64,000 bases of DNA from Dyadobacter sp. CY326 (lineage in GTDB: Bacteria; Bacteroidota; Bacteroidia; Cytophagales; Spirosomataceae). The notes below the pieces were generated by a model. The model ran no database searches, was not told the DNA's origin, and saw only the letters and a list, made by a program, of their open reading frames with translations. This document shows positions 26,303 through 35,132 of this stretch, piece after piece. The translations under genes and the position numbers were made by a program. Where the stretch lies: NCBI RefSeq assembly GCF_021390515.1, contig NZ_JAJUXI010000004.1, positions 186,001-250,000 of the forward strand, in the 5' to 3' direction. The first letter of the stretch is position 1. Every line of letters starts with the position of its first letter.

Positions 26303-28378
26303 ATGCGTTATATTCTTTTGCTATTTTTTGTCATTTCCAGTCTGTTTGCCAATGCGCAAATCGACGTCGATTTGAGTGGTTTTGATAAAAAAAAGGGAGT
26401 TAAGGTTACGAAGGAACCCACTTTATTGCATCTAGAATGGCCCGCAGGAAACGCAGAATTTGGCAAAATAATCATTGATTTGAGTAAAGGCCAGCCAGTG
26501 ATCAACGGTCTGTTGATTGGTAAAAGCAATGCTTATAAAACCATCGCAAAAAATCTGGATCCAGCCATCATTCTCACCGTGGGAAAACGTGATCTTGTTT
26601 CTCAAAATGGCTGGAATATTTTCTTTGACAAAACCGCTTATCTGGCTTACAAAACCTATGCGGTGAAGTTGGATAAAACCGGTGTAAAAGTAACCACATC
26701 CGGCTCTCAAACAGAGATTGTCGTCTCCGGGGCAACCGCCGGACCTTTTACCGGATCAATTAATTTCACACTCTATAATGGAAGTCCGCTAATGAATGTG
26801 GCCGCTGTAATGAGCACCAATGTGGATTCTTTGGCGGTGGTTTATGATGCAGGATTGGTGAGTCAGCAGTTGTCTTGGGAAAAGTTATTTTGGGCTGATA
26901 CGGATAATTTTATTCGAAATATGGATGTTGCGCAGTCGGATACGGCTAATATTAAAGCTGTAAAATATCGCACTATTATTGGCCAGAGCAAGGAAGGCAG
27001 TCTCGCTGTTTTTCCCGCTCCGCACCAATTCTTTTATCCGCTCGACAATGCTTATAACCTCGAACACATCTGGTTTGGCAGCAATTATCGCAATCAAATT
27101 CCCGGTTTTGGGATCGGGATACGGCATGACCTGCTGGGCGACCGACGCTGGGTTCCGTGGTTCAATGCACCGCCCAATACGCAACAGCGATATAATTTCT
27201 TCTGTTTATTAAGCGCTGAGAAAGACGGGAAAGTGCTTGAAAAAGTGAAAGCATTCACGCACAACGACACTTATGAGCCATTGCCGGGCTATTACACCAT
27301 GTCCAGCCATTTTCACCAGGAGCACATTGATGAAGTGCTCACGCGCCGCCCGATCCCGGAGATGCCAGGATTCGTGAAAGCATTTCGCAACACGGGCGTT
27401 AACATTGTGCATTTGGGAGAATTTCACGGACCTGGCAGTCCGCGCGGACCCGAAGCAAAGCGCTGGCCTGAGTTAAAAATGATGTTTGATGAATGTAAAC
27501 GCCTTTCGGACGGAAATTTTCTGCTTTTGCCAGGAGAGGAACCAAACAATTTTTTTGGCGGACATTGGATGAATCTTTTCCCAAAACCCGTTTATTGGTT
27601 AATGTCGCGCGAAAAAGATCAGCCATTTGTTGAAGAAAATCCTGCCTATGGAAAACTTTATCGCATTGGCAACAAGGAAGAGATGTTGAAACTCCTGGAA
27701 CTGGAAAGAGGCCTCGCCTGGACCGCACACGCAAGAACAAAGGGTTCGACAGGTTTTCCGGATAAATATAAAGATGAACCGTTTTACAAGTCCGACCGCT
27801 TCTTAGGAGCAGCCTGGAAGGCAATGCCGGCCGATTTGTCCCAGGCCAAATTGGGAAAGCGCGTGCTTGATCTGATGGACGAGATGGCCAATTGGGGACA
27901 AAAGAAATACGTGATCGCAGAAGCAGATCTGTTCAGAATCGAGCCGAGTTATGAGCTTTATGGGCATTTAAATGTCAATTACATGCAGCTTGATCACTTG
28001 CCAAAGTTCGACGAAGGCTGGCAGCCGGTGCTTGATGCAATGGAGAATGGCAAGTTTTTTGTATCGACGGGCGAGGTTTTGCTGCCGTCGTTTAAGGTTA
28101 ACAATATAACGTCAGGTGAAACCACGAAAGCTGATTCGAAAGGCAACGTGGAGATTAAGCTTGATATTAAATGGACATTCCCGCTTAACCGCGCAGAGGT
28201 GATTTCAGGTGATGGAAAAGATGTTTTTCACGATGTGATCAATTTAAATGATACGGAAGCATTTGGGGAAAAGTCGTTTACATTTACTAAAAATCTGAAA
28301 AACAGAAAATGGGTGCGCGTTGAAGTTTGGGACGTCGCGGCAAATGGTGCATTTACGCAAATTGTCTGGCTTGAATAA
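26303..28378 (+). CDS. Secreted protein of unknown function, possibly PHP-like metallohydrolase
   Basis: A 691-residue exported protein (signal peptide ~1-18, ending FANAQ). The first ~320 residues are rich in beta strands and look like a carbohydrate-binding or galactose-mutarotase-type sandwich. The second half contains possible metal-ligand stretches: MSSHFHQEHIDEV (~333), VHLGEFHGPGSP (~372), LLPGEEPNNFFGGHW (~405) and WTAHARTKGS (~475). This order resembles CehA/McbA-type PHP hydrolases, but I cannot confirm it. It starts 11 bp after the epimerase and is probably in the same operon, so it likely acts on the same substrate. Confidence 0.6.
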   Translation: MRYILLLFFVISSLFANAQIDVDLSGFDKKKGVKVTKEPTLLHLEWPAGNAEFGKIIIDLSKGQPVINGLLIGKSNAYKTIAKNLDPAIILTVGKRDLVSQNGWNIFFDKTAYLAYKTYAVKLDKTGVKVTTSGSQTEIVVSGATAGPFTGSINFTLYNGSPLMNVAAVMSTNVDSLAVVYDAGLVSQQLSWEKLFWADTDNFIRNMDVAQSDTANIKAVKYRTIIGQSKEGSLAVFPAPHQFFYPLDNAYNLEHIWFGSNYRNQIPGFGIGIRHDLLGDRRWVPWFNAPPNTQQRYNFFCLLSAEKDGKVLEKVKAFTHNDTYEPLPGYYTMSSHFHQEHIDEVLTRRPIPEMPGFVKAFRNTGVNIVHLGEFHGPGSPRGPEAKRWPELKMMFDECKRLSDGNFLLLPGEEPNNFFGGHWMNLFPKPVYWLMSREKDQPFVEENPAYGKLYRIGNKEEMLKLLELERGLAWTAHARTKGSTGFPDKYKDEPFYKSDRFLGAAWKAMPADLSQAKLGKRVLDLMDEMANWGQKKYVIAEADLFRIEPSYELYGHLNVNYMQLDHLPKFDEGWQPVLDAMENGKFFVSTGEVLLPSFKVNNITSGETTKADSKGNVEIKLDIKWTFPLNRAEVISGDGKDVFHDVINLNDTEAFGEKSFTFTKNLKNRKWVRVEVWDVAANGAFTQIVWLE

Positions 28379-28411
28379 GCTGGCTATTATTACAATCTAA
28401 AAAACATTGGA

Positions 28412-29554
28412 ATGAAATTTCTAAAAACAACAGTCTGGGCAATTCTCATCTGCCTTTCCTTCCAGGGTTTTGCAAAAAACACGGAGGATAAAAAACAGGC
28501 TAATCCGCGCGAGATCTGGACAAAAGAGCAGGCCAAAGAATGGTATGCCAAGCAAGGATGGCTGGTTGGAGCGGATTTTCTGCCAAGCACGGCCATTAAC
28601 CAGCTTGAAATGTTTCAGGCGGCCGATTTTGACACAACAACAATCAACAGAGAGCTCGGTTGGGCCTCAAAAATTGGCATGAACACCATGCGCGTTTATC
28701 TGCACGACCTTTTGTTTCAGGAAGATTCAGCCGGTTTTGTAAAGCGTCTGGACGCGTTTTTGACCATTGCAGAAAAACACAAGATCAAGCCATTATTTGT
28801 TTTGTTCGACTCGTGCTGGGACCCGTTTCCGAAGCTGGGAACACAACGCGCGCCGAAACCAGGCGTGCATAATTCAGGCTGGGTGCAAAGTCCGGGATTG
28901 GAAGCATTGAAAGACAGCACACAATATCCGCGTTTGGAAAGATATGTGAAAGGAACCGTTGCGGCCTTTGCGAACGACAATCGCGTGCTGGCCTGGGACA
29001 TTTGGAATGAGCCAGATAATCCCAACACAAGTTCTTATGGCAATGTTGAATTACTTAATAAAGTGGATTATGTGATTCCATTGCTTGCAAAAGCATTCGT
29101 TTGGGCACGCTCAGTGAATCCCTCACAGCCCTTAACGGCCGGTGTCTGGAATGGCAACTGGGAATCTCACGAGACATTGACTCCCATAGAAAAAGTCATG
29201 ATCGACCAGTCGGACATCATCACATTCCATAATTACGAAGACGCAGCCGATTTCGAAAAGCGCATTAAGCAGCTGCAGCAATACGGCCGCCCGATGATTT
29301 GCACGGAATACATGTCGCGAGGCAATGGCAGTTTTTTCAAAGGCTCATTACCCATTGCCAAGAGATACAATGTCGGCGCCATCAATTGGGGATTGGTTAG
29401 CGGCAAATCGCAAACAATTTATCCTTGGGACAGCTGGAAAAAGACTTACACCAGCGAACCTGATCTATGGTTCCACGATATTTTCCGCCAAGACGGAACG
29501 CCTTACAAAAAGGATGAAGTCGATTTGATTAAGAAGTTGACTTCGGCGAAGTAA
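28412..29554 (+). CDS. Secreted clan GH-A glycoside hydrolase (GH5-like)
   Basis: A 380-residue exported (beta/alpha)8 enzyme with a signal peptide ending near Ala22. The acid/base is the Glu of WDIWNEPDNP (~residue 200) and the nucleophile the Glu of MICTEYMSRG (~298), both placed as in clan GH-A. HNYEDAADFEKRI and AINWGLVSGKSQTIYPW support the fold. It is often annotated as cellulase or 1,4-beta-xylanase, but the sequence does not settle the substrate. It is the last gene of the run that starts with PUL A and is closed by a strong terminator. Confidence 0.85.
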   Translation: MKFLKTTVWAILICLSFQGFAKNTEDKKQANPREIWTKEQAKEWYAKQGWLVGADFLPSTAINQLEMFQAADFDTTTINRELGWASKIGMNTMRVYLHDLLFQEDSAGFVKRLDAFLTIAEKHKIKPLFVLFDSCWDPFPKLGTQRAPKPGVHNSGWVQSPGLEALKDSTQYPRLERYVKGTVAAFANDNRVLAWDIWNEPDNPNTSSYGNVELLNKVDYVIPLLAKAFVWARSVNPSQPLTAGVWNGNWESHETLTPIEKVMIDQSDIITFHNYEDAADFEKRIKQLQQYGRPMICTEYMSRGNGSFFKGSLPIAKRYNVGAINWGLVSGKSQTIYPWDSWKKTYTSEPDLWFHDIFRQDGTPYKKDEVDLIKKLTSAK

Positions 29555-29566
29555 GGAATTGCCAAT

Positions 29567-29606
29567 AAAAAAGCTGCCAAATCTAGAAATTGGCAGCTTT
29601 TTTTTT
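29567..29606. terminator. Bidirectional terminator between convergent genes
   Basis: Perfect 14-nt arms (29567-29580 with 29590-29603, 9-nt loop) flanked by A's on the left and T's on the right, so it can stop transcription from both sides. It ends the glycosidase operon and the minus-strand DUF6934 module. Confidence 0.88.
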
Positions 29607-29763
29607 ATCGATTTCTTAGACGCTGAAAGAATGAAAGGTCAACGTTTTTTAGAATTTCCATCATTTGATCATTCTTGAATTTCCCTAACTCTTCCACAGT
29701 CTTAAATCGCCTTTCCTCCGGTTTTCCAGGCTTCGGCGGATTAATTTTAGTCTCAATTTCCAT
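29605..29763 (-). CDS. Small charged protein paired with the DUF6934 gene
   Basis: A 52-residue reading frame starting MEIETKINPPKPGKPEERRF and ending SFFQRLRNR. It begins 12 bp after the stop of the DUF6934 gene on the same strand and stops in the shared terminator, which is the position expected for a real second gene in an operon. It is rich in Lys, Arg and Glu with a basic N-terminal half and an amphipathic C-terminal helix. I do not recognise a family. It could be an antitoxin-like or accessory partner. Confidence 0.6.
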   Translation of the reverse strand: MEIETKINPPKPGKPEERRFKTVEELGKFKNDQMMEILKNVDLSFFQRLRNR

Positions 29764-29775
29764 TGTTTATGTATG

Positions 29776-30237
29776 TTAGTGCCATGTGAATTTCAGATTT
29801 TTTCTGCAAATAAAAAAGCCCTTGTAATTTTTGTTCTTGCAAAAGACTTCCGGATATTTCTCTTCTTGTAACACTCCGTAAATATCAAAATTTTCTTGTA
29901 AATCTTTCAAGTTCAGCGAAATAGCTGTTCGGTATAAGCGTGTTCTAGCCAGCGTGCTGCCTGAGAAACATATGACTGCATTAGGGTGCAAATCTAGAAA
30001 GCGCATCATTGTCTTATACACTGTCGATAAAATGAACTTCATATCTCCGTTATTGCTGACGGAATATATATTTAATTCACCATCCGGGTCAGTTTCCGCT
30101 AAAACAAGATTATAAAAATCGGGAATCTCCGTTTTAAAGTAAAAAATCGCCTTGTGGATCGCCGTCCGGCCAATGCTCAGGAAATCAAAACGATGCGCTT
30201 CATCGAGGACTGTGAAGTCGTAGAAAGGTTCATTCAT
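29776..30237 (-). CDS. DUF6934-family protein
   Basis: A 153-residue cytoplasmic protein. The pattern of an early YxF/FxFxSxG stretch, then VSNNGDMKFILSTVYKTMMRFLDLHPNAVICFSGSTLARTRLYRTAI and FDIYG, matches DUF6934, a family common in Cytophagales and Flavobacteria with no known function. The frame opens at a TTG (30276), but ATG at 30237 fits the family start. The gene runs against its neighbours, between the glycosidase and the sulfatase, together with the 52-residue gene. It looks like a small independent module inserted between PUL genes. Confidence 0.75.
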   Translation of the reverse strand: MNEPFYDFTVLDEAHRFDFLSIGRTAIHKAIFYFKTEIPDFYNLVLAETDPDGELNIYSVSNNGDMKFILSTVYKTMMRFLDLHPNAVICFSGSTLARTRLYRTAISLNLKDLQENFDIYGVLQEEKYPEVFCKNKNYKGFFICRKNLKFTWH

Positions 30238-30330
30238 TATATGGATTATAGTATGTGTGTCCGCAATATTAGGCAAGAAGAATCAATTCACAATTAATAT
30301 CTTCACGGCGTATCCATTCTGTGCCAAATT

Positions 30331-31863
30331 ATGAAAAGAATTTGCTTCTCGCTCTTATGCCTTTTTTCAACATTAACTCCGACGCTACAAGCCCAAAAAA
30401 CGCAGCAAAAACCGAATGTCATTTTTATTTACGCCGATGATGTGGGTTACGGCGATTTGAGCAGTTATGGGGCCACAAAAATTGCAACACCGAATATTGA
30501 CAGGATAGGAAAGGAAGGGATTCGCTTTACGAATGCACATACGACTTCCGCCACATGCACGCCTTCGCGGTTTGGGTTGTTGACGGGCAAATATCCCTGG
30601 CGGCAAAAGGGAACCGGCGTTTTGCCAGGGGATGCGTCCCTCATCATTCCGACGGATCAGTTGACTTTACCAAAAGTTTTTCAAAATGCGGGATACAAAA
30701 CCGCATCCATTGGTAAATGGCATCTTGGCCTTGGAGAAAATAACAAGCAGATCAATTGGAACGAACCGATAACCAAAGGTCCGAACGAAACAGGCTTCGA
30801 TTACGCCTACTTTTTTCCAGCAACTTCCGATCGTGTTCCCACCGTTTTTATTGAAAATCATGAAGTCCAGGGATTGGATAAAGACGATCCGATAACCGTC
30901 GATTATGCCAAAAAAATAGGAAACGAACCCACTGGATTGGAAAACCCGGATCTGCTAAAATTGCCTGCATCGCCGAATCATGGGCATAACAACACAATTG
31001 TCAACGGGATTGGGCGCATAGGCTGGATGACGGGTGGGAAACAGACGCGCTGGACTGACGAAGAAATCGCGCATGTTTTTCTGAGTAAGGCAGAGCAGTT
31101 TATGGAACAGAATAGGAAGAACCCGTTTTTCCTTTATTTTTCACTTAATGACATTCACGTGCCCAGAATGCCCAGCAGCCAGTTTAAAGGCAAAAGTCAA
31201 ATGGGCTTGCGCGGAGATGTGATCCTTCAAATGGACTGGACAATCGGCGAAATTCTTAAAAAGCTCGACGAACTCGGCATTGCTCAAAACACATTGATCA
31301 TATTTTCCAGCGATAACGGGCCCGTTCTGGACGACGGCTATGCAGACAAAGCCGTAGCATTGGCCGCAGGTCACAAGCCCGCCGGCGCATTACGCGGTGG
31401 GAAATACAGCGCTTTCGAGGGCGGAAGCCGTGTTCCCTGGCTGGCACGCTGGCCGCAGGTTATCAAACCAGGAATGGTTTCGGATGCATTGATTTGTCAA
31501 ATCGATATGACCGCTTCCTTCGCCAATTATTTTGGACAAAAAATCGAAGCTAATGAGGCGCCCGACAGTTTTAATGTGATCGATGCCATGTTGGGAAAAA
31601 CGAAAACCGGCAGAACCAAATTGATAAAACAAGGCGGCGCGCTCTCCATTACAATTGAAAATTGGAAATACATTGAGCCGCGTGAAGGCAAAGCCATTCA
31701 GGAACTTACCAACACCGAAACCGGCAACAATCCAATGCCCCAACTTTACGATCTAAGCAAAGATCTTGGGGAAAAAACCAATTTGGCTGACAAATATCCA
31801 ACAAAAGTAAAGGCGATGGCCGCAGAATTGGAGCGGATTAGGGAGTCTGGCCGAAGCCGATAG
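30331..31863 (+). CDS. Secreted sulfatase (type I, formylglycine-dependent)
   Basis: A 510-residue exported sulfatase (signal peptide ending LQAQ, ~residue 22). The metal-binding ADDVGYGDLSSYG is near 36. The maturation motif C-T-P-S-R has Cys76, which a formylglycine-generating enzyme would convert. GKWHLGLG follows near 130, and SSDNGPVLDDGY near 330 holds the second pair of metal ligands. This is the alkaline-phosphatase-fold S1 family. It cleaves sulfate esters from glycans or aryl sulfates outside the cytoplasm. No maturase gene is in the window. It lies near PUL A, so the substrate may be a sulfated glycan. Confidence 0.93.
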   Translation: MKRICFSLLCLFSTLTPTLQAQKTQQKPNVIFIYADDVGYGDLSSYGATKIATPNIDRIGKEGIRFTNAHTTSATCTPSRFGLLTGKYPWRQKGTGVLPGDASLIIPTDQLTLPKVFQNAGYKTASIGKWHLGLGENNKQINWNEPITKGPNETGFDYAYFFPATSDRVPTVFIENHEVQGLDKDDPITVDYAKKIGNEPTGLENPDLLKLPASPNHGHNNTIVNGIGRIGWMTGGKQTRWTDEEIAHVFLSKAEQFMEQNRKNPFFLYFSLNDIHVPRMPSSQFKGKSQMGLRGDVILQMDWTIGEILKKLDELGIAQNTLIIFSSDNGPVLDDGYADKAVALAAGHKPAGALRGGKYSAFEGGSRVPWLARWPQVIKPGMVSDALICQIDMTASFANYFGQKIEANEAPDSFNVIDAMLGKTKTGRTKLIKQGGALSITIENWKYIEPREGKAIQELTNTETGNNPMPQLYDLSKDLGEKTNLADKYPTKVKAMAAELERIRESGRSR

Positions 31864-31902
31864 AACATTTGTAAAAAAAACTTTGTGACCATTACAATTG
31901 CC

Positions 31903-31941
31903 TGACGTCATAATGCATAAAACCCATGCTTTATGACGTCA
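31903..31941. other. Inverted repeat covering a start codon
   Basis: 11-bp arms TGACGTCATAA (31903-31913) and its complement (31931-31941), with a further GCAT/ATGC pairing inside. The right arm contains the ATG (31933) of the following gene. There is no T-run. Confidence 0.6.
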
Positions 31942-32967
31942 TTTTGTTTTCAGTTTGCCAAGAATTTGTTGGTTGTTTTGTTGCTTTTGCTCGCACGGAA
32001 TGCAGTTGCGCAGACGACTTTTCTTCATCAGGATTTCGCATCCACCGGTCCGTTTGTTGATCCTGAACCTGATTCCGGGCAGTTTAGCCACATTGTGCAG
32101 ACCGCCCCTGTGCTTTCGTATTCCAAGTTTCACAATGGTTATATGGAACTCGTGCGGACGCAGCAGGATTCTGCCACGGGCGGGATTATCCGCGTTTTGC
32201 GAGCAACGCCGTTCCAACCCAATCCGGAAACATTATTTATTCAGATTAGGATGAGTGCAGAAGCTGTTCAGTCCAATGCATTGAATGCCATTTACTTTTA
32301 TGTCGGCGATAATTTCAATGCAGGCAATCATTCATTTCCGGGCAATGCACTGATGTTTGGCAAGTTTTCCATTAATTTTCTAGACGACGCATTTACGGTG
32401 AAAGACCTCGCTACCCAGCTTAGCAGCAAGCCGATTGCGAGAAAGAAAACGGTCACACTTACTTGGGTTTTAAACAATTCTTCCAAGCTTTTTGGCTACA
32501 AATTATCGCCGAGTAACGCGGTCACTTACAATGTATTACCTGGAACTTACGATTTGTGGGTTGATGATGATCCGGTTAATCTGAACAGCAAAGCTTATCC
32601 CGGAAACTCGATTTTTTCCAAAACAAAACTCTCCAATTTTGAGCTTCGGTTTCGCAATGGGTTAGGCAAGATCCGAATTCATGAAATGCTTATTCGCGAA
32701 GGCACTTCTGAGTTGAAAATAAATGATGTGATGGTTGCACCAAACCCGGCATTCCGCGATTTGATCACTTTACGAGCAATCAATGTGGACCCAAATTCGC
32801 TGAGGCTCATACGTTTGCGGGGAAGTGATATTCCTGTTACGACAAAAACCATTGCACCGGACAAAGTAGAGATCCGACCCAATGTGCGCCTTGCCTCAGG
32901 GATTTACATTATCTCGTTCGAAAATGATCGTGGGCAACGGAAAACGGTGAAAGTGATGATTGAGTAG
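31933..32967 (+). CDS. Secreted protein with type IX sorting domain
   Basis: A 344-residue exported protein (signal peptide ending NAVAQ, ~27). The middle part (~30-255) is predicted to be a beta-sandwich of no recognised family. The last ~80 residues have the pattern of a T9SS type A C-terminal sorting domain: VAPNPAFRDLITLRAI, ASGIYIISFENDRGQRKTVKVMIE. Such proteins cross the outer membrane through the type IX system and stay at the surface or are released. The start codon lies inside a hairpin. The sulfatase gene upstream on the same strand ends 70 bp before. Confidence 0.72.
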   Translation: MTSFCFQFAKNLLVVLLLLLARNAVAQTTFLHQDFASTGPFVDPEPDSGQFSHIVQTAPVLSYSKFHNGYMELVRTQQDSATGGIIRVLRATPFQPNPETLFIQIRMSAEAVQSNALNAIYFYVGDNFNAGNHSFPGNALMFGKFSINFLDDAFTVKDLATQLSSKPIARKKTVTLTWVLNNSSKLFGYKLSPSNAVTYNVLPGTYDLWVDDDPVNLNSKAYPGNSIFSKTKLSNFELRFRNGLGKIRIHEMLIREGTSELKINDVMVAPNPAFRDLITLRAINVDPNSLRLIRLRGSDIPVTTKTIAPDKVEIRPNVRLASGIYIISFENDRGQRKTVKVMIE

Positions 32968-32987
32968 GCGAGTTGCAAAACAAATAT

Positions 32988-33019
32988 TTTGTTATAGGAT
33001 GAAATTTGGATTAAGTTTG
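32988..33019 (+). promoter_or_regulatory. Promoter of the PUL B sigma gene
   Basis: TTTG (32988-32991), 20 bp, TAAGTTTG (33012-33019). This is an exact fit to the Bacteroidota consensus TTTG-N19/21-TAnnTTTG. It indicates that the sigma/anti-sigma pair is made from a housekeeping promoter. Confidence 0.72.
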
Positions 33020-33080
33020 ATTAATCGTTGTGATTAAGCCGGTTTGCATGCTGGACTGGCTGTAAAGTTTGCAATGCTCT

Positions 33081-33689
33081 ATGAAACTACATTCCCAATC
33101 CCAGGAAAATTCTGACGACAAAATTATCTGGCAGCAATTTCTGTCTGGGGATGTGGCGGCATTTGAAAAGTTGATGTCTATTCACTTTCGGACGCTCTTT
33201 CACTATGGCTGCAAGTTTTCAAAGGATCAGGAATTCGTGAAAGATTCTATTCAGGATCTGTTTATGCATTTGTGGGAAAAACGTAACCGGCTCAATGCAG
33301 AGGCAGTCGTTAAGCCTTATCTGTTGGCGTCATTGCGTAGACTCATGCACCGCAGCGCGTCTTCCAAATCATGGGTTGGGGAAGGTCAGCCGGAGAATGC
33401 GGCGGAGGTTTTTGACCTTGAATTCTCAGTCGAAGAACAATACATTGACACCGAATCCACGCTTGTCCGCACACGACAGCTCGAAAAGCTGCTGCTCGAA
33501 TTGCCCAAAAGACAGAAAGAGGTGATTTACCTGAAATTTTTTCAGGAATTAACCCGTGAACAGATCTCTGAGATCATGGCCGTTTCTCCGCAAACCGTCT
33601 CAAACCTGCTGCAAATTGCCATCAAACAGCTCAAAAAACATTGGAAAGCAGAATTCCTGACATTCTTTGTGATTCATTTATTCATATAA
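33081..33689 (+). CDS. ECF RNA polymerase sigma factor (PUL B)
   Basis: A 202-residue ECF factor. Region 2 lies at ~25-95 (FEKLMSIHFRTLFHYGCKFSKDQEFVKDSIQDLFMHLW) and region 4 at ~130-190 (LPKRQKEVIYLKFFQELTREQISEIMAVSPQTVSNLLQIAIKQL). The frame opens with TTG 33069; ATG 33081 is preferred. It ends in a hydrophobic tail (FLTFFVIHLFI). It is followed by its FecR partner 118 bp downstream. Confidence 0.9.
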   Translation: MKLHSQSQENSDDKIIWQQFLSGDVAAFEKLMSIHFRTLFHYGCKFSKDQEFVKDSIQDLFMHLWEKRNRLNAEAVVKPYLLASLRRLMHRSASSKSWVGEGQPENAAEVFDLEFSVEEQYIDTESTLVRTRQLEKLLLELPKRQKEVIYLKFFQELTREQISEIMAVSPQTVSNLLQIAIKQLKKHWKAEFLTFFVIHLFI

Positions 33690-33807
33690 AAAAAGGCCAT
33701 AATGCCAGCCAGAATGGTGTTTTGTTCTTTTTCTGAGAAATTCTTTAAAATTTATTGGTATCGCGCCCTGCATTGTGTCTATCGTATGTTAGAAGCAAAC
33801 GACACAT

Positions 33808-34932
33808 ATGGACCGCTACCAAAATTTTACCGTTGAAGATTTCGTCTGGGATTCCTTTTTCCGCCAATGGGTGCTCTCCCCGACCAGCGAAACGGATAAA
33901 ATTTGGCAGGAATGGCTTGAAAAAAATCCTGAATCACGCCTAAAAACCGAGCAGGCGGAAGGCATTGTGCGCGCACTGCGTTTGAACGAGCCGCAAATCA
34001 GCGATCCCGAAATCACCCGGATTGTCAAAGAAACAATGGGCAGAATCGAAACGGCTGAAAAATATCCATCCTTCGAAGAACCAGCCACACAGCGGAAGGT
34101 TCACCATTTTCCCTGGCTTCGTGCAGCCGCATCCATTGCTTTTCTGCTCATTTCGGCTTGGATCATTTACTCGTTATCCAATAAAAAGGCTGCTCCCGAA
34201 ATTGCGGTGAATGCACCAATCATTGCCAGGCAAGCCGGGCTGATCGAAAAGTTGAATGCTTCTCAAAAACCAATGACGGTTGTTTTAGAAGATGGCAGCA
34301 AAATAACGCTGGCCGCCAATGGCCGCATTCGTTATGCCAATAAGTTTGTCGCAGCCAAGCGCGAAGTTTACCTGGAAGGAGAGGCCTTTTTCGACATTGC
34401 CAAAGATCCCGAACGTCCCTTTTTTGTTTATTCCAATGGGTTGATAACCAAAGTTCTGGGAACTAGTTTCACGATCAAAGCTTACGGAAATTCGAATGAG
34501 GTCACCGTTGAAGTCAAGACAGGAAGGGTTTCCGTTTTCCCGGAATCGGACCCTGCTTTGAACCAAAAAACTTCCAGTCCCGAATTGCAAGGTGTTGTGC
34601 TGCGTCCAAATCAAAAGATCATTTATTCCAGAGAGGAAGTCCGGATGGTGAAAACGCTCGTGGAAAAGCCGGAAATGGTCGTTGCGAAAGCAGAAATTCC
34701 GCAATTCGAGTTTGAGGATACGCCCGCTAGTGAGGTTTTTGACACAGTTGGAAAAGCATATGGCATCGAAATCCTCTACGATGAAGAACTTTTAAAGGAC
34801 TGCCCACTTACGGCAACACTTGAAAACCAAACCCTTCATGAAAAGCTTTTCATCATTTGCAAGGCAGTGGAATCGGATTATGAAATTCTTGACGGGCAAA
34901 TTGTCATCCACAGCAAAGGCTGCAAAAATTGA
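33808..34932 (+). CDS. FecR-family anti-sigma factor (PUL B)
   Basis: A 374-residue protein with the same order as the PUL A copy: cytoplasmic sigma-binding part (~1-105), one membrane helix (~108-126, AAASIAFLLISAWIIYSL), periplasmic FecR domain (~155-260) and C-terminal DUF4974 domain (~300-372). The paired Cys near the end (KGCKN) also resembles the PUL A protein (KGCK), so the two systems look like paralogues. The 207-bp gap to susC holds a predicted antisense RNA. Confidence 0.92.
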   Translation: MDRYQNFTVEDFVWDSFFRQWVLSPTSETDKIWQEWLEKNPESRLKTEQAEGIVRALRLNEPQISDPEITRIVKETMGRIETAEKYPSFEEPATQRKVHHFPWLRAAASIAFLLISAWIIYSLSNKKAAPEIAVNAPIIARQAGLIEKLNASQKPMTVVLEDGSKITLAANGRIRYANKFVAAKREVYLEGEAFFDIAKDPERPFFVYSNGLITKVLGTSFTIKAYGNSNEVTVEVKTGRVSVFPESDPALNQKTSSPELQGVVLRPNQKIIYSREEVRMVKTLVEKPEMVVAKAEIPQFEFEDTPASEVFDTVGKAYGIEILYDEELLKDCPLTATLENQTLHEKLFIICKAVESDYEILDGQIVIHSKGCKN

Positions 34933-35010
34933 AAAAACAACATTCAACAATTCATTATTTACTCAAAACCCGCTATCCATAATCTGAACACGAAACAGAA
35001 AGAGTGACCT

Positions 35011-35127
35011 AAAAAAAGAGCCGGCGATGTTCCCGCATCACCGGCCCAAGAAAAAATCCCTTTGGTTGTCGCCATAAACCTCCTTGCGGAGGCAGGGATC
35101 GTTTTGCCAGTTTTCAATCTTAACAAA
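35011..35127 (-). ncRNA. Predicted antisense small RNA in the susC leader (PUL B)
   Basis: Same arrangement as in PUL A. A minus-strand TAGATTTG element (35140-35133) would start a transcript near 35127 that ends at a minus-strand terminator: 10-bp stem 35020-35029 with 35036-35045, 6-nt loop, seven T's at 35017-35011. The single C-A mismatch on the plus strand is a G-U pair on the minus strand. The loop differs from PUL A by one base. The body can fold as CCTCC/GGAGG inside an ATCCCT/AGGGAT stem. Length ~117 nt. No clear -33 element. Expression is not shown by sequence. Confidence 0.5.
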
Positions 35128-35132
35128 ACAAT

